Position numbers and translations under genes: made by a program. Below are positions 1 through 6,987 of a stretch of DNA of 13,358 nucleotides, one piece after another; the first letter of the stretch is position 1; each line of letters begins with the position of its first letter. Source of the DNA: DATCSE01 sp036568605 (lineage in GTDB: Bacteria > Pseudomonadota > Gammaproteobacteria > Burkholderiales > Burkholderiaceae_C); the NCBI GenBank assembly GCA_036568605.1, contig DATCSE010000389.1, positions 1 through 13,358 on the forward strand, written 5' to 3'. A model generated the notes under the pieces. The model did not search any database, had not been told where the DNA came from, and saw nothing but the letters and a program-made list of their open reading frames with translations.

Positions 1-1495
1 CCAGCGCCAGCCGCAGCACGCCCGAAGCCAGCACCGCGACCTGCGCGGCCGGCCGTTTCGTGCCGCCTGCTGCGGCGCTCGCGGCGCCGGCCGGGGCATG
101 CGCGGCGGCGGTGCCGTTCGGCTCGCCGGCCAGCCAGGCCATCAGCGCGTCGTCGATCAGCGCGGCGAGCAGGTATGCGGTGCACAACACGACGGCGCCC
201 CACACCACCTGCTTGACCGCGAAGCTGCCGAACGCGACATAGCCGATCAGCAGGCAGACGACCGCGGTCGTCAGCACCAGCCAGTTCAGCGCCGCGAAGA
301 TCGCCAGCGGCAGCGGCCGCGTGTGTCCGCCTTCCTTCGCGAGCTCGAGCCGCCACAGCCGCTCGGCGCGCATCAAGGCGAGCACCAGCGTCAGCCCGAG
401 TCCCAGCGCGACGATGCAGTTGACCGCGACCGTCGTCGACAGGCTCGCGTTGACGCGCAGCGCGAGGCGTTCGGCAAACCAGGTTGCGAAGCTGGCGACC
501 GTGATCTGCAGCGGAAACCGGCGCAGCGGCGCGACGACCGAATCAGGCAGCGGCGGCAAGCGCCACGACGGCTTGTCGACGCAGGCCAGCGCCTTCGTCA
601 GGCCGTACATGTAGCCGCTGAACCAGAGCATGCCGCAGGCTTCGCCGAGCAGCTCCTCCGCGCCGGGCGGCAGGCCGCGGTTCCAGGCGAGCAGCGCGTA
701 CATCAGCATCGAAGCGGCGCCGACGTTGCCGGTCCAGCGCAGCACCTCGATCGCCGCATGCACCGAGCGGCGCAGCCGGCCCGCGTGTGCGCGTGTCGTC
801 AGCCAGCGCAGCGCGCGCTTCTGCGCCCAGCGCAGCAGCCACCACACGGCCGCCGCGGCGAGCGGTGCGAGCAGCCAGACGAGCAGCGGCGTTGCCTGCG
901 CTGCGGCCGCGAAATCGCGGCCCAATGCGACGACGCGCTGCGCGTCGCGCACCGAATCGTCGGCCAGCTCGGCCCAGAAGCGTGCAGCCAGTATCGAATG
1001 GGTACGCTCCCCCAGCCGTGCCTGGAACTGTGAACGGCGCAGCGTCGCCAGCTGCGTGGCGAGCTGGTCGCTTTCGACCGTGAGCAGACGCGCGAGCTTG
1101 AGCTGCCCATCGACGTCGTTGCGCTCCTTGGTCAGCGCGGCGCGCTGGCTCGCGACATCGGCATCCTCCTTCGCGCCCGGCTGCGGCGTGCCGAGCTCGG
1201 TGATGCGCGCCTGGATGCTCGAGAGCTGCGGCGCGAGCTTCTCGGCCAGGCCCGCGGCCTGCATGCGTGCAGCGAGCGCGTTGCTGCGCAGGTTCTGCAG
1301 CTCGTCGTCGCCGAGTTCGATGCTGCTGTCGGCTGCCGTTTTCTTCAGCGACTGCTGCGTGGCATCGACTTGCTGGCGGATGTTGTCCAGCACCGCCTCG
1401 GTGTCGCCGTTGCCCGGCGGTTGAGCCTGCGCGGCGAGCAGCACGAACAACAGCAGCAGCGGCAACGCCAGCAGGCGGCGGAGGACAACGGGCAT
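1..1495 (-). CDS. Mechanosensitive ion channel (MscS family) with DUF3772 domain, C-terminus cut by window edge
   Basis: The frame runs open from the ATG at 1495 to base 1, giving about 498 residues of a longer protein. It begins with a clear Sec signal peptide (Arg-Arg, a leucine-rich core, then AAQAQ, cleavage near residue 24). A charged, coiled-coil-like periplasmic region follows (about 30-160), then the stretch around 160-195 (RTHSILAARFWAEL) typical of DUF3772. Several hydrophobic segments start at residue 203. Proteins of this build are large inner-membrane MscS-type channels that release solutes on hypo-osmotic shock; the pore and MscS domain should lie beyond the left edge. No good ribosome site precedes the ATG, but the signal peptide fixes the start. 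It is divergent from metX. The family call rests on the N-terminal architecture alone. Confidence 0.8.
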   Translation of the reverse strand, partial: MPVVLRRLLALPLLLLFVLLAAQAQPPGNGDTEAVLDNIRQQVDATQQSLKKTAADSSIELGDDELQNLRSNALAARMQAAGLAEKLAPQLSSIQARITELGTPQPGAKEDADVASQRAALTKERNDVDGQLKLARLLTVESDQLATQLATLRRSQFQARLGERTHSILAARFWAELADDSVRDAQRVVALGRDFAAAAQATPLLVWLLAPLAAAAVWWLLRWAQKRALRWLTTRAHAGRLRRSVHAAIEVLRWTGNVGAASMLMYALLAWNRGLPPGAEELLGEACGMLWFSGYMYGLTKALACVDKPSWRLPPLPDSVVAPLRRFPLQITVASFATWFAERLALRVNASLSTTVAVNCIVALGLGLTLVLALMRAERLWRLELAKEGGHTRPLPLAIFAALNWLVLTTAVVCLLIGYVAFGSFAVKQVVWGAVVLCTAYLLAALIDDALMAWLAGEPNGTAAAHAPAGAASAAAGGTKRPAAQVAVLASGVLRLAL

Positions 1496-1528
1496 CGGGC
1501 GGGGTGCGGGCGGGACGAGAAGGGCCTC

Positions 1529-1536
1529 GTTATACT
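1529..1536. promoter_or_regulatory. Overlapping divergent -10 boxes between the channel gene and metX
   Basis: On the plus strand TATACT (1531-1536) fits a sigma70 -10 box. Transcription would then start near 1543, just before the first stem of the SAM-II-like element at 1546. On the minus strand the same bases read TATAAC (1534 to 1529), placed to serve the channel gene. No convincing -35 box is seen on either strand. A symmetric TATA core able to fire both ways is a known arrangement in bacteria; here it is inferred only from sequence. Confidence 0.4.
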
Positions 1537-1545
1537 GCGCCCCGC

Positions 1546-1598
1546 AGCGCCGATTTGTTCCGAATTGCGGGCGCTTAACAAATGCCGCTAAAGAGGGG
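1546..1598 (+). ncRNA. SAM-II riboswitch aptamer upstream of metX
   Basis: The element has the order and conserved blocks of the SAM-II (SAM-alpha, metA/metX leader) pseudoknot. P1 is a perfect six-pair stem, AGCGCC (1546-1551) with GGCGCT (1570-1575). Its loop holds GATTTG (1552-1557) and TTGC (1565-1568). The 3' tail reads TTAACAAAT (1575-1583) and GCTAAAG (1587-1593), then the purine run GAGGGG. ATTTG (1553-1557) is complementary to CAAAT (1579-1583), and GCGG (1567-1570) to CCGC (1585-1588). Known SAM-II RNAs have the same blocks (GAUUU, UUGC, UAAAU/CAAG, GCUAAA). They lie in front of metA/metX and bind S-adenosylmethionine to lower expression. The exact pseudoknot register cannot be settled by eye. 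SAM-II is best known from Alphaproteobacteria. Confidence 0.82.
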
Positions 1599-1648
1599 AT
1601 GCCGACCCGGTGCCCGCTTCAGCAGCGGCATCGGGTTTGTTCATTTTT
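1598..1648 (+). terminator. Terminator-like hairpin after the SAM-II element (possible expression platform)
   Basis: GATGCCG (1598-1604) pairs perfectly with CGGCATC (1626-1632). Three G residues and a T-rich tract (1636-1648, ending in five T) follow, as in an intrinsic terminator, though the loop of 21 bases is long. The 3' arm is shared: AGCGGCAT (1624-1631) is also perfectly complementary over eight bases to ATGCCGCT (1582-1589) in the aptamer tail, so the two pairings exclude each other. This is consistent with a SAM-dependent switch placed between the aptamer and the ATG at 1658. It is inferred from complementarity; no folding energies were computed. Confidence 0.42.
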
Positions 1649-1657
1649 GAAACGCTC

Positions 1658-2800
1658 ATGGCATCGATCGGCGAGGTCCGGCCGCAATCGCATCACTTCG
1701 CGCAAGCCTTGCCGCTGGCCAGCGGCGCGTCCCTGCGCGACTACACGCTGGTCTACGAAACCTACGGCACGCTGAATGCCGACAAGAGCAACGCGGTGCT
1801 CGTGTGCCACGCGCTGAACGCGAGCCACCATGTGGCCGGCACGTATGCCGGCCAGCCGAGGAGCGAGGGCTGGTGGGACAACCTGGTCGGCCCCGGCAAG
1901 CCGCTGGACACGAACCACTTCTTCGTGATCGGCGTCAACAACCCGGGCTCATGCTTCGGCTCGACCGGCCCGATGCACACCAACCCGGACACCGGCAAGC
2001 CCTACGGCGCGCTGTTTCCGGTCGTCACGGTCGAGGACTGGGTCGATGCTCAGGCGCGGCTGATCGACGCGCTGGGCATCACGCAGCTCGCCGCGGTGCT
2101 GGGCGGCAGCCTGGGCGGCATGCAGGCGCTGAGCTGGTCGCTGCGTTACCCGCAGCGGCTGCGCCACTGCATCGCGGTCGCGACCGCGCCGAACCTGTCG
2201 GCGCAGAACATCGCGTTCAACGAGGTCGCGCGGCGCGCGATCATCACCGACCCCGACTTCCACGGCGGCCACTACTACGAGCACGGCACGCTGCCGCGCC
2301 GGGGCCTGCGCGTCGCCCGCATGATCGGGCACATCACGTACCTCTCGGACGATGCGATGGAAGCGAAGTTCGGCCGCGAGCGCCGCAACGGCAACGGCAC
2401 GCTGGTCTACAGCACGCAGGACATCGAGTTCGAGATCGAAAGCTACCTGCGCCACCAGGGCGACAAGTTCAGCGAGTACTTCGATGCCAACACCTACCTG
2501 CTGATCACCCGCGCGCTCGACTACTTCGACCCGGCGCGCGAGCACGGCGGCGACCTCGCGGCCGCGTTTGCGCCGGCGCGCGCGAAGTTCCAGCTCGTCA
2601 GCTTCACGACCGACTGGCGCTTTTCGCCGCAGCGCTCGCGCGAGATCGTCAAGGCGCTGGTCGACAACCGCTGCGACGTCAGCTATGCGGAGATCGACGC
2701 GCCGCACGGCCACGACGCCTTCCTGCTCGACGACGCGCGCTACCACGGCGTGCTGCGCGCACGCTTCGACAACATCGCGCGGGAGCTGGGAACGGCATGA
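1658..2800 (+). CDS. metX: Homoserine O-acyltransferase MetX
   Basis: This 380-residue alpha/beta-hydrolase transfers an acyl group to the hydroxyl of homoserine, the committed step of methionine synthesis. Nucleophile Ser151 lies in GGSLGGMQ, and the triad is completed by Asp319 (TTDW) and His352 (PHGHDAFL). GVNNPGSCFGSTGP (92-105) and the length are typical of MetX. Many betaproteobacterial MetX proteins are assigned succinyl rather than acetyl specificity; which applies here is not decided by what I can see. The ATG at 1658 gives the family's usual N-terminus and lies beyond the terminator-like hairpin. An in-frame GTG at 1610, eleven bases after GAGGGG, would add 16 residues and is the alternative start. 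The gene is probably SAM-controlled and ends four bases into the small frame leading to metW. Confidence 0.95.
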   Translation: MASIGEVRPQSHHFAQALPLASGASLRDYTLVYETYGTLNADKSNAVLVCHALNASHHVAGTYAGQPRSEGWWDNLVGPGKPLDTNHFFVIGVNNPGSCFGSTGPMHTNPDTGKPYGALFPVVTVEDWVDAQARLIDALGITQLAAVLGGSLGGMQALSWSLRYPQRLRHCIAVATAPNLSAQNIAFNEVARRAIITDPDFHGGHYYEHGTLPRRGLRVARMIGHITYLSDDAMEAKFGRERRNGNGTLVYSTQDIEFEIESYLRHQGDKFSEYFDANTYLLITRALDYFDPAREHGGDLAAAFAPARAKFQLVSFTTDWRFSPQRSREIVKALVDNRCDVSYAEIDAPHGHDAFLLDDARYHGVLRARFDNIARELGTA

Positions 2801-2913
2801 AACACCCTGTGTCGACATTGCTTCCGCGGGCCGAGCGCCGGGCCGCTCCCAAGCCGGCCCGCATCCCCTCGGGGGATCGGCCGACGTACTCGTCGGACGA
2901 GGGGCTGTCATGA
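2797..2913 (+). CDS. Possible 38-residue ORF bridging metX and metW
   Basis: An ATG overlaps the metX stop (ATGA, 2797-2800). The frame stays open for 38 codons and stops in a TGA (2911-2913) that overlaps the metW start (ATG 2910-2912). The predicted product is basic and proline-rich (starts MKHPVSTLLPRAERR, ends TYSSDEGLS), with no recognised domain or membrane segment. It is tiled exactly between two genes with four-base overlaps, so it could couple their translation. Against this, the same frame is already open through metX from 1804, and the DNA is packed with hairpins, so the open frame may be accidental. Confidence 0.25.
   Translation: MKHPVSTLLPRAERRAAPKPARIPSGDRPTYSSDEGLS
2839..2896. 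repeat. Three tandem perfect hairpins in the metX-metW junction
   Basis: Three adjacent inverted repeats fill 58 bases: CGGGCCG (2839-2845) with CGGCCCG (2855-2861), loop 9; ATCCCC (2863-2868) with GGGGAT (2872-2877), loop 3; CCGACG (2881-2886) with CGTCGG (2891-2896), loop 4. They end just before the metW ribosome site GAGGGG (2899-2904). The arrangement resembles a dispersed REP-like intergenic element or a structured RNA that separates expression or stability of the two genes. Whether it recurs in the genome cannot be seen here. Confidence 0.6.
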
Positions 2914-3515
2914 GCGAGCGCCGCGACATCGAACTGATCGCCGAGCTCGTGCCGCCTGGCTCGCGCGTGCTCGACCTGGGCTGCGGCAACGGCGAGCTGC
3001 TCGCGCACCTGCGCGCAACGCGCGGCTGCAGCGGCTACGGCATCGAGATCGCCGACGCCAACGTGCTCGCCTGCACGCAGCGCGGCGTAGCCGTCATCCA
3101 GCTCAACCTCGAGGAGGGCCTCGCGCTGTTCGAGGACCAGAGCTTCGACGTCGTGCTGCAGCTCGACACGCTGCAGCACCTGCGCAACACCGAGAAGATG
3201 CTGCGCGAGACCGCGCGTGTCGGCCGCATCGGCATCGTCAGCTTCCCGAACTTCGCGCACTGGCCGAACCGTCTGCGCGTCGCCGGCGGCCGCATGCCGG
3301 TGACGCGAGCGCTGCCGTACCAGTGGTACGACACGCCCAACATCCGCGTCGGCACCTACGCCGACTTCGAGGTGCTCGCGCGCAAGGACGGCCTGCGCAT
3401 CCTCGATTCGTTCGGCATGCAGGCCGGGCGCGTCGTGCGCACGTGGCCCAACCTGCGCGCCAGCGTCGCGGTGTTCAAGTTCGAGCGCGAGCAGCGGGCC
3501 GCGGCTCCGGGCTGA
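2910..3515 (+). CDS. metW: MetW, methionine biosynthesis methyltransferase-like protein
   Basis: This 201-residue class I methyltransferase-fold protein has the SAM-binding motif VLDLGCGNGEL at 20-30, an acidic residue ending strand 2 (GIEI, 44-47), and the hallmark MetW segments SFPNFAHWPNRL (111-122) and MPVTRALPYQWYDTPNIR (129-146). MetW is almost always encoded with MetX and is considered a partner that supports MetX acyltransferase activity; a methyl acceptor is not established. Its ATG at 2910 is preceded by GAGGGG (2899-2904) with five bases of spacing. It lies 109 bases after metX, an unusually long, structured gap for this pair. Length is normal. Confidence 0.94.
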   Translation: MSERRDIELIAELVPPGSRVLDLGCGNGELLAHLRATRGCSGYGIEIADANVLACTQRGVAVIQLNLEEGLALFEDQSFDVVLQLDTLQHLRNTEKMLRETARVGRIGIVSFPNFAHWPNRLRVAGGRMPVTRALPYQWYDTPNIRVGTYADFEVLARKDGLRILDSFGMQAGRVVRTWPNLRASVAVFKFEREQRAAAPG

Positions 3516-3528
3516 GCGCGGGCCCTTT
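3496..3528. terminator. Imperfect hairpin between convergent metW and TonB-receptor genes
   Basis: GGGCC (3496-3500), GC (3501-3502) and GCTC (3504-3507) can pair across a six-base loop with GAGC (3514-3517), GC (3518-3519) and GGCCC (3521-3525). One G bulges on each side, and TTT follows. The structure overlaps the metW stop and fills most of the 23-base gap between the convergent genes, so it could end transcription from both sides. The U tract is short and the minus-strand side has none. Confidence 0.35.
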
Positions 3529-3538
3529 CACCCTTGGC

Positions 3539-5950
3539 TCAGAACTCGTAGGAGGCCGTCACGCCGATCGTGCGCGGGCGCAGGTAGTAGGCCTCGTTCA
3601 CGCCCTGGATGGACGGCTGCTGGATGACCTTGCGGTTGTTCGTCAGGTTCTTCGCGAACAGCGTGAACTCCCAGCGATCGAGCGAGAAGCCCATGCCGGC
3701 ATCGGCGGTCGCGTAGGCCGGGCGGACGTAGTCGGTCGAGCCGGGCACCAGGGTGCCGTGGCTCTTGCCGGTCCACTGGCCGCTGCCGCGCACGAAGGCC
3801 GACCCGCGCGAGGTCGGCACCCGGTACTCGAAGCCCAGGCGCATGCTGTACTTCGGAACGCCCTGGATCTGGTCGCCCTTGTGCACGTTCAGCACGCCGG
3901 TGTCCGGGTCGTGGCCGAGCGCCGGCACGTCCTCCGAGAAGACCGCGTGCGTCCAGCTCGCGCCGGCCGACAGCGTCAGGGCCTCGGTGGCCCGCAGCTT
4001 GGCCTCGAACTCGAGGCCGTCGACCGTGGCATTGCCGGCGTTGGTCTCGAAATCGAAGCCGGACGCCGGCAGGACCACGTCCTGCTGGATGTTCTTCCAG
4101 TCGATGTGGAAGAGCGTCACGTTGAGCAGCAGGCGGTTGTCGAGCAGGCGAGACTTGGCGCCGACCTCGTAGTTCCACAGGCTGTCGGAATCGAAGGTCG
4201 CCGGCGGCGTGCCGGACAGGCCGAGCGACTGCAGATCCTCGCCGACCAGCGGATTGGTCGTCGGCGAGGGAATCGGCCGGTTCGCGCCGCCGAGCCGGAA
4301 GCCCTTCGCGATGTTGCCGTACAGCGTGACCGATGGGCTCAGGTCCCAGCCGATCGAGAAGCGCGGCGTGACCGCGTGCGCGTCGCTGTCGATCGCCGCG
4401 CTCGACGGCCCGCCGGCGTAGTAGAAGTCGCCCTCGCGGGTGAAGTGCTCGGTCGCCCGCAGCACCCGCAGGCCCACGGTGGCACGCAGCGCCGCGCTCG
4501 CGTTGTAGGTCAGCTCGCCGAACAGCGAAGACTGCCGGTCGCGATAGTGGCGCGCGCTGTAGTACGAGCTGTCGCCGGTGAACGCGCCGGGGAAGGAGCC
4601 GCCCAGCTGGGCCGGGTCGTTGATGTCGGCGCCGGCCGCGGCGAACGCGGCGTTGATGCCGAAGATCGGTTCGTTGTCGACGACCTGGGTCTTGGTCTGG
4701 GCCAGATAGACGCCGCCGACCCAGGTCAGCGGGCCGCGGCTGGCGTCATAGTCCTTGGACGCGAGGCGCAGCTCCAGCGAAGTCTGGTCGATCTTGTTGC
4801 CGAGCTGGACCGCCGATGGCAGGCCGGCCACGACGGCCGAAAGCGTCGGGTCGGTGACCTGCGAGGCGACGTACGGCACGTTGATCGAGGTACCGTCCTG
4901 GATCCGGTCGAAGCGCCGTTTGTAGCCGCTGAGCACGCCGGTCAGGTCGGCGAAGCCGAGGTCGCCGGTGACGGTGAGGCTGGGAATCGTCAGCGTGTCG
5001 GTCGCGGGCTCGCGCACCGGCTTGCTGGTCTGGAAGATCGACAGGGCCGGGGTCTCGCCCGACGGCAGCTGGTAGCTGCCGACCGTCAGGTACGCCGCAT
5101 CGATGTCGTGGCTCTTGAAGCGCTGGTAGAAGAGCGCCGGTGTCGCCGTCCAGCCCGGCGCGAATTGCGTCTTCAGGGCCAGCTTCAGCACGTTCCAGTC
5201 GGTGCTGTTGATGCCCTTGTCGATGACGCCCAGCGTGGTCGGCGAGACCTGGTCGATGTAGCCGCTGTCGTGGCCGGTCTGCACCCCGAGGCGCAGCGCC
5301 GTGTTGCCCTGGATCAGCGGCACGTTCAGGACCGCCTGCGCCAGGTAGTTGGTGCCGCCGTGCGAGGTGTTCGAGAGCTCGGTGTAGGCGCTGCCCCCGA
5401 AGCTCGAGGTATCGGGCTGCTTGCTGATGAACTTGATCGTCCCGCCCAGCGAGCTCGCGCCGTACAGCGTGCCCTGCGGACCGCGCAGCACCTCGATGCG
5501 ATCGAGGTCGAAGAAACGCGGCTCGGCGGTGCCCTGGCTGTAGAGGTTGCGCGTCGTCAGCGAGACGTCATCGAGGTACAGCGAGACCGTGGCCGACCCG
5601 GCCTGCGAGCTCACGCCGCGCATCTCCAGCGTGCTCAGGCCCGCACCGGCTTGCGACGAAAACGAGAGGTTGGGGACGCTGCGGGCCAGGTCGGTCACAT
5701 CGTTGATGTGGTTTTCCTGGACCGCGTCGCCCGACACGACCGAGACGCTCAGCGGCACCTTGCGCACGTCCTCCTTGCGCTTCTGCGCGGTGATGACCAC
5801 GGCGTCCAAGGTCGTGGCGGCCGCAGGCGCGGATGCGGCACCGCCGGACGCCGGCGGGGTCTGCTGCTGGGCGTGGGCGTCGAGGCTGGACAGGCAGGCG
5901 AGGGCAACGGCCGACAGGGCCGCGGGGACCATCGTATGGCGTTTCGACAC
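3539..5950 (-). CDS. TonB-dependent outer-membrane receptor
   Basis: This 803-residue receptor has a signal peptide ending in DAHA (cleavage near 27), a Pro/Ala linker and a TonB-box-like segment LDAVVITAQK (49-58). The plug domain (about 60-180) contains LEMRGVSS, LYLDDVSL, IEVLRGPQGTLYGASSLGGTI and FISKQP. A beta-barrel reaches the C-terminal phenylalanine (VTASYEF). Such receptors import siderophores, cobalamin or other large nutrients with energy from TonB-ExbBD, none of which is encoded here. The general look is of the FyuA/IroN-like 'iron complex' receptor group, but the substrate is unknown. The start is GTG at 5950, supported by AGGAGA just upstream (GAGGAGAACCC before GTG); an ATG at 5932 is less well placed. 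It lies 181 bases after the binding lipoprotein gene on the same strand. Confidence 0.9.
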   Translation of the reverse strand: MSKRHTMVPAALSAVALACLSSLDAHAQQQTPPASGGAASAPAAATTLDAVVITAQKRKEDVRKVPLSVSVVSGDAVQENHINDVTDLARSVPNLSFSSQAGAGLSTLEMRGVSSQAGSATVSLYLDDVSLTTRNLYSQGTAEPRFFDLDRIEVLRGPQGTLYGASSLGGTIKFISKQPDTSSFGGSAYTELSNTSHGGTNYLAQAVLNVPLIQGNTALRLGVQTGHDSGYIDQVSPTTLGVIDKGINSTDWNVLKLALKTQFAPGWTATPALFYQRFKSHDIDAAYLTVGSYQLPSGETPALSIFQTSKPVREPATDTLTIPSLTVTGDLGFADLTGVLSGYKRRFDRIQDGTSINVPYVASQVTDPTLSAVVAGLPSAVQLGNKIDQTSLELRLASKDYDASRGPLTWVGGVYLAQTKTQVVDNEPIFGINAAFAAAGADINDPAQLGGSFPGAFTGDSSYYSARHYRDRQSSLFGELTYNASAALRATVGLRVLRATEHFTREGDFYYAGGPSSAAIDSDAHAVTPRFSIGWDLSPSVTLYGNIAKGFRLGGANRPIPSPTTNPLVGEDLQSLGLSGTPPATFDSDSLWNYEVGAKSRLLDNRLLLNVTLFHIDWKNIQQDVVLPASGFDFETNAGNATVDGLEFEAKLRATEALTLSAGASWTHAVFSEDVPALGHDPDTGVLNVHKGDQIQGVPKYSMRLGFEYRVPTSRGSAFVRGSGQWTGKSHGTLVPGSTDYVRPAYATADAGMGFSLDRWEFTLFAKNLTNNRKVIQQPSIQGVNEAYYLRPRTIGVTASYEF

Positions 5951-6131
5951 GGGTTCTCCTCAAGGCGTGGGCAATTGGTTTGATGAAAGGTGCGGCCTCT
6001 CGCTCATCCCGAGATGAACGCGAAGCGCCGCCCCCGCAGGGCCCAGCATGTTGCGTGCCGGCCGCAGCGCCGGCGGCCCCGCAGCGGCATCGGTCCCTCG
6101 AGCCGCTGCGCCAAAGGCGGCTGAGCGCGCC
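5951..6131 (-). other. Intergenic region between binding-lipoprotein and TonB-receptor genes
   Basis: No gene is supported here. On the minus strand a six-pair hairpin, AGCCGC with GCGGCT and a ten-base loop (about 6102-6123), lies just after the lipoprotein stop without a T tract. A smaller TCATC/GATGA dyad lies at about 6003-6017. The Shine-Dalgarno sequence for the receptor is at the other end. No clear promoter or Fur-type operator is seen. Confidence 0.3.
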
Positions 6132-6932
6132 CTACTTCGACGCGCTGCCGAGGTACTTGGCGTAGATGCGGTCGTAGGTGCCGTCGGCCTTGATGTCGGC
6201 CAGGCCCTTGTTCAACTTTGCGAGCAGCTCGGTGTTGCCCTTCCTGACCGCAATGCCGTAGTGCTCGGGCACGAATGCCGCATCGTTGACGGTCTTGAAC
6301 TGCGCCGCGCCATTGTTCGCCACGTAGTTGATCACGACGCCGTTGTCCGCCACGACGGCCTCGACCCCGCCGGCCTCCAGCTCCTTCAAGGCCAGCGGCG
6401 TCGATTCGAAACGCACGATCTTCGTGCTGGTCTTGCCTTGCAGCTTGGAGACGGCCTCGTCGCCGGTGGTACCGTTCTGCACGCCGACCTTCAGCGCTTT
6501 CAGGTCCTCGAAGCGCGCAACCTTGGACTCGGCCTTGACCGCGATCAGCTGCTTGGCATCGAAATAGGGCTCGGTGAAGTCCATCGTCTGCTTGCGCTCG
6601 TCGGTGATCGTGATCGAGGAGACGAGCAGATCGCGGTCGCCCTGGGCCAGGGCGTTGAAGATGCCCTCCCACGGCGTGTTGACGAACTTCACCGAGAGGT
6701 TCGCTTTCTGGGCGACGGCGTTGACGATGTCGATGTCGAAGCCGACGATCTCGCCCTTCTCGTTCTGCGATTCGAACGGGGCATAGGCGGCGTCGGTGCC
6801 GACCACATAGACGCGCTGCGACGCTGGCGGCGCCGAGGCCGCGGTCGTCGCAGGCGGAGCGTCCTGCTTGCCGCAGCCCGCGAGCACGAGGACTGCAAGA
6901 GCGCTGAGACGGATCAGGGAGGTGTTGATCAT
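6132..6932 (-). CDS. Amino-acid ABC transporter substrate-binding lipoprotein
   Basis: This 266-residue periplasmic binding protein of the bacterial extracellular SBP family 3 (GlnH/HisJ-like) is lipid-anchored through LAGC (Cys20). A short Ala/Pro linker precedes the binding domain from about 40. Ligand-binding signatures are GTDAAYAPFE (45-54), GFDIDIVNA (64-72), SSITITDERK (105-114, with Arg113 expected to hold the ligand carboxylate), FTEPYF (119-124), GVQNGTTGDEA (150-160) and VVADNGV (193-199). The family binds polar or basic amino acids and hands them to an ABC permease. No permease or ATPase gene is adjacent, so it is an orphan binding protein or shares another transporter. It lies 55 bases after lysR on the same strand, with GGAG before its ATG. 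Confidence 0.9.
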   Translation of the reverse strand: MINTSLIRLSALAVLVLAGCGKQDAPPATTAASAPPASQRVYVVGTDAAYAPFESQNEKGEIVGFDIDIVNAVAQKANLSVKFVNTPWEGIFNALAQGDRDLLVSSITITDERKQTMDFTEPYFDAKQLIAVKAESKVARFEDLKALKVGVQNGTTGDEAVSKLQGKTSTKIVRFESTPLALKELEAGGVEAVVADNGVVINYVANNGAAQFKTVNDAAFVPEHYGIAVRKGNTELLAKLNKGLADIKADGTYDRIYAKYLGSASK

Positions 6933-6974
6933 GGGACTCCGCAGCTGAGGCGCGACGTGATGGTGGCCGGCGGC

Positions 6975-6980
6975 AGTATA
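6975..6980 (-). promoter_or_regulatory. Possible -10 box for the binding-lipoprotein gene
   Basis: The minus strand reads TATACT here, 42 bases before the lipoprotein ATG at 6932. No good -35 box stands upstream. A ten-base perfect palindrome (6985-6994) spans the lysR stop just upstream and might act as an operator or a weak end-of-gene signal. Confidence 0.3.
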
Positions 6981-6987
6981 GGGCGCG

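Noticed and set aside
98..1033. A 311-codon plus-strand open frame over the channel gene
   Set aside because: Its translation is dominated by Arg, Gln and Asp without structure, whereas the minus strand gives a signal peptide, DUF3772 region and membrane segments.
1804..2913. A 369-codon frame overlapping metX in another frame
   Set aside because: Arg/His/Pro-rich shadow of metX. Only its last 38 codons, outside metX, were kept as a low-confidence small ORF.
3323..5983. An 886-codon open frame on the plus strand opposite the TonB receptor gene
   Set aside because: The opposite strand encodes a receptor with signal peptide, TonB box, plug motifs and terminal Phe. The plus-strand product is Arg/Gly/Val/Ala-rich low complexity with no domain, as expected from GC-rich third positions read in antisense.
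5951..6000. Search for a Fur box or other metal operator before the TonB receptor
   Set aside because: No sequence resembling the AT-rich Fur consensus is visible, so iron control cannot be claimed.
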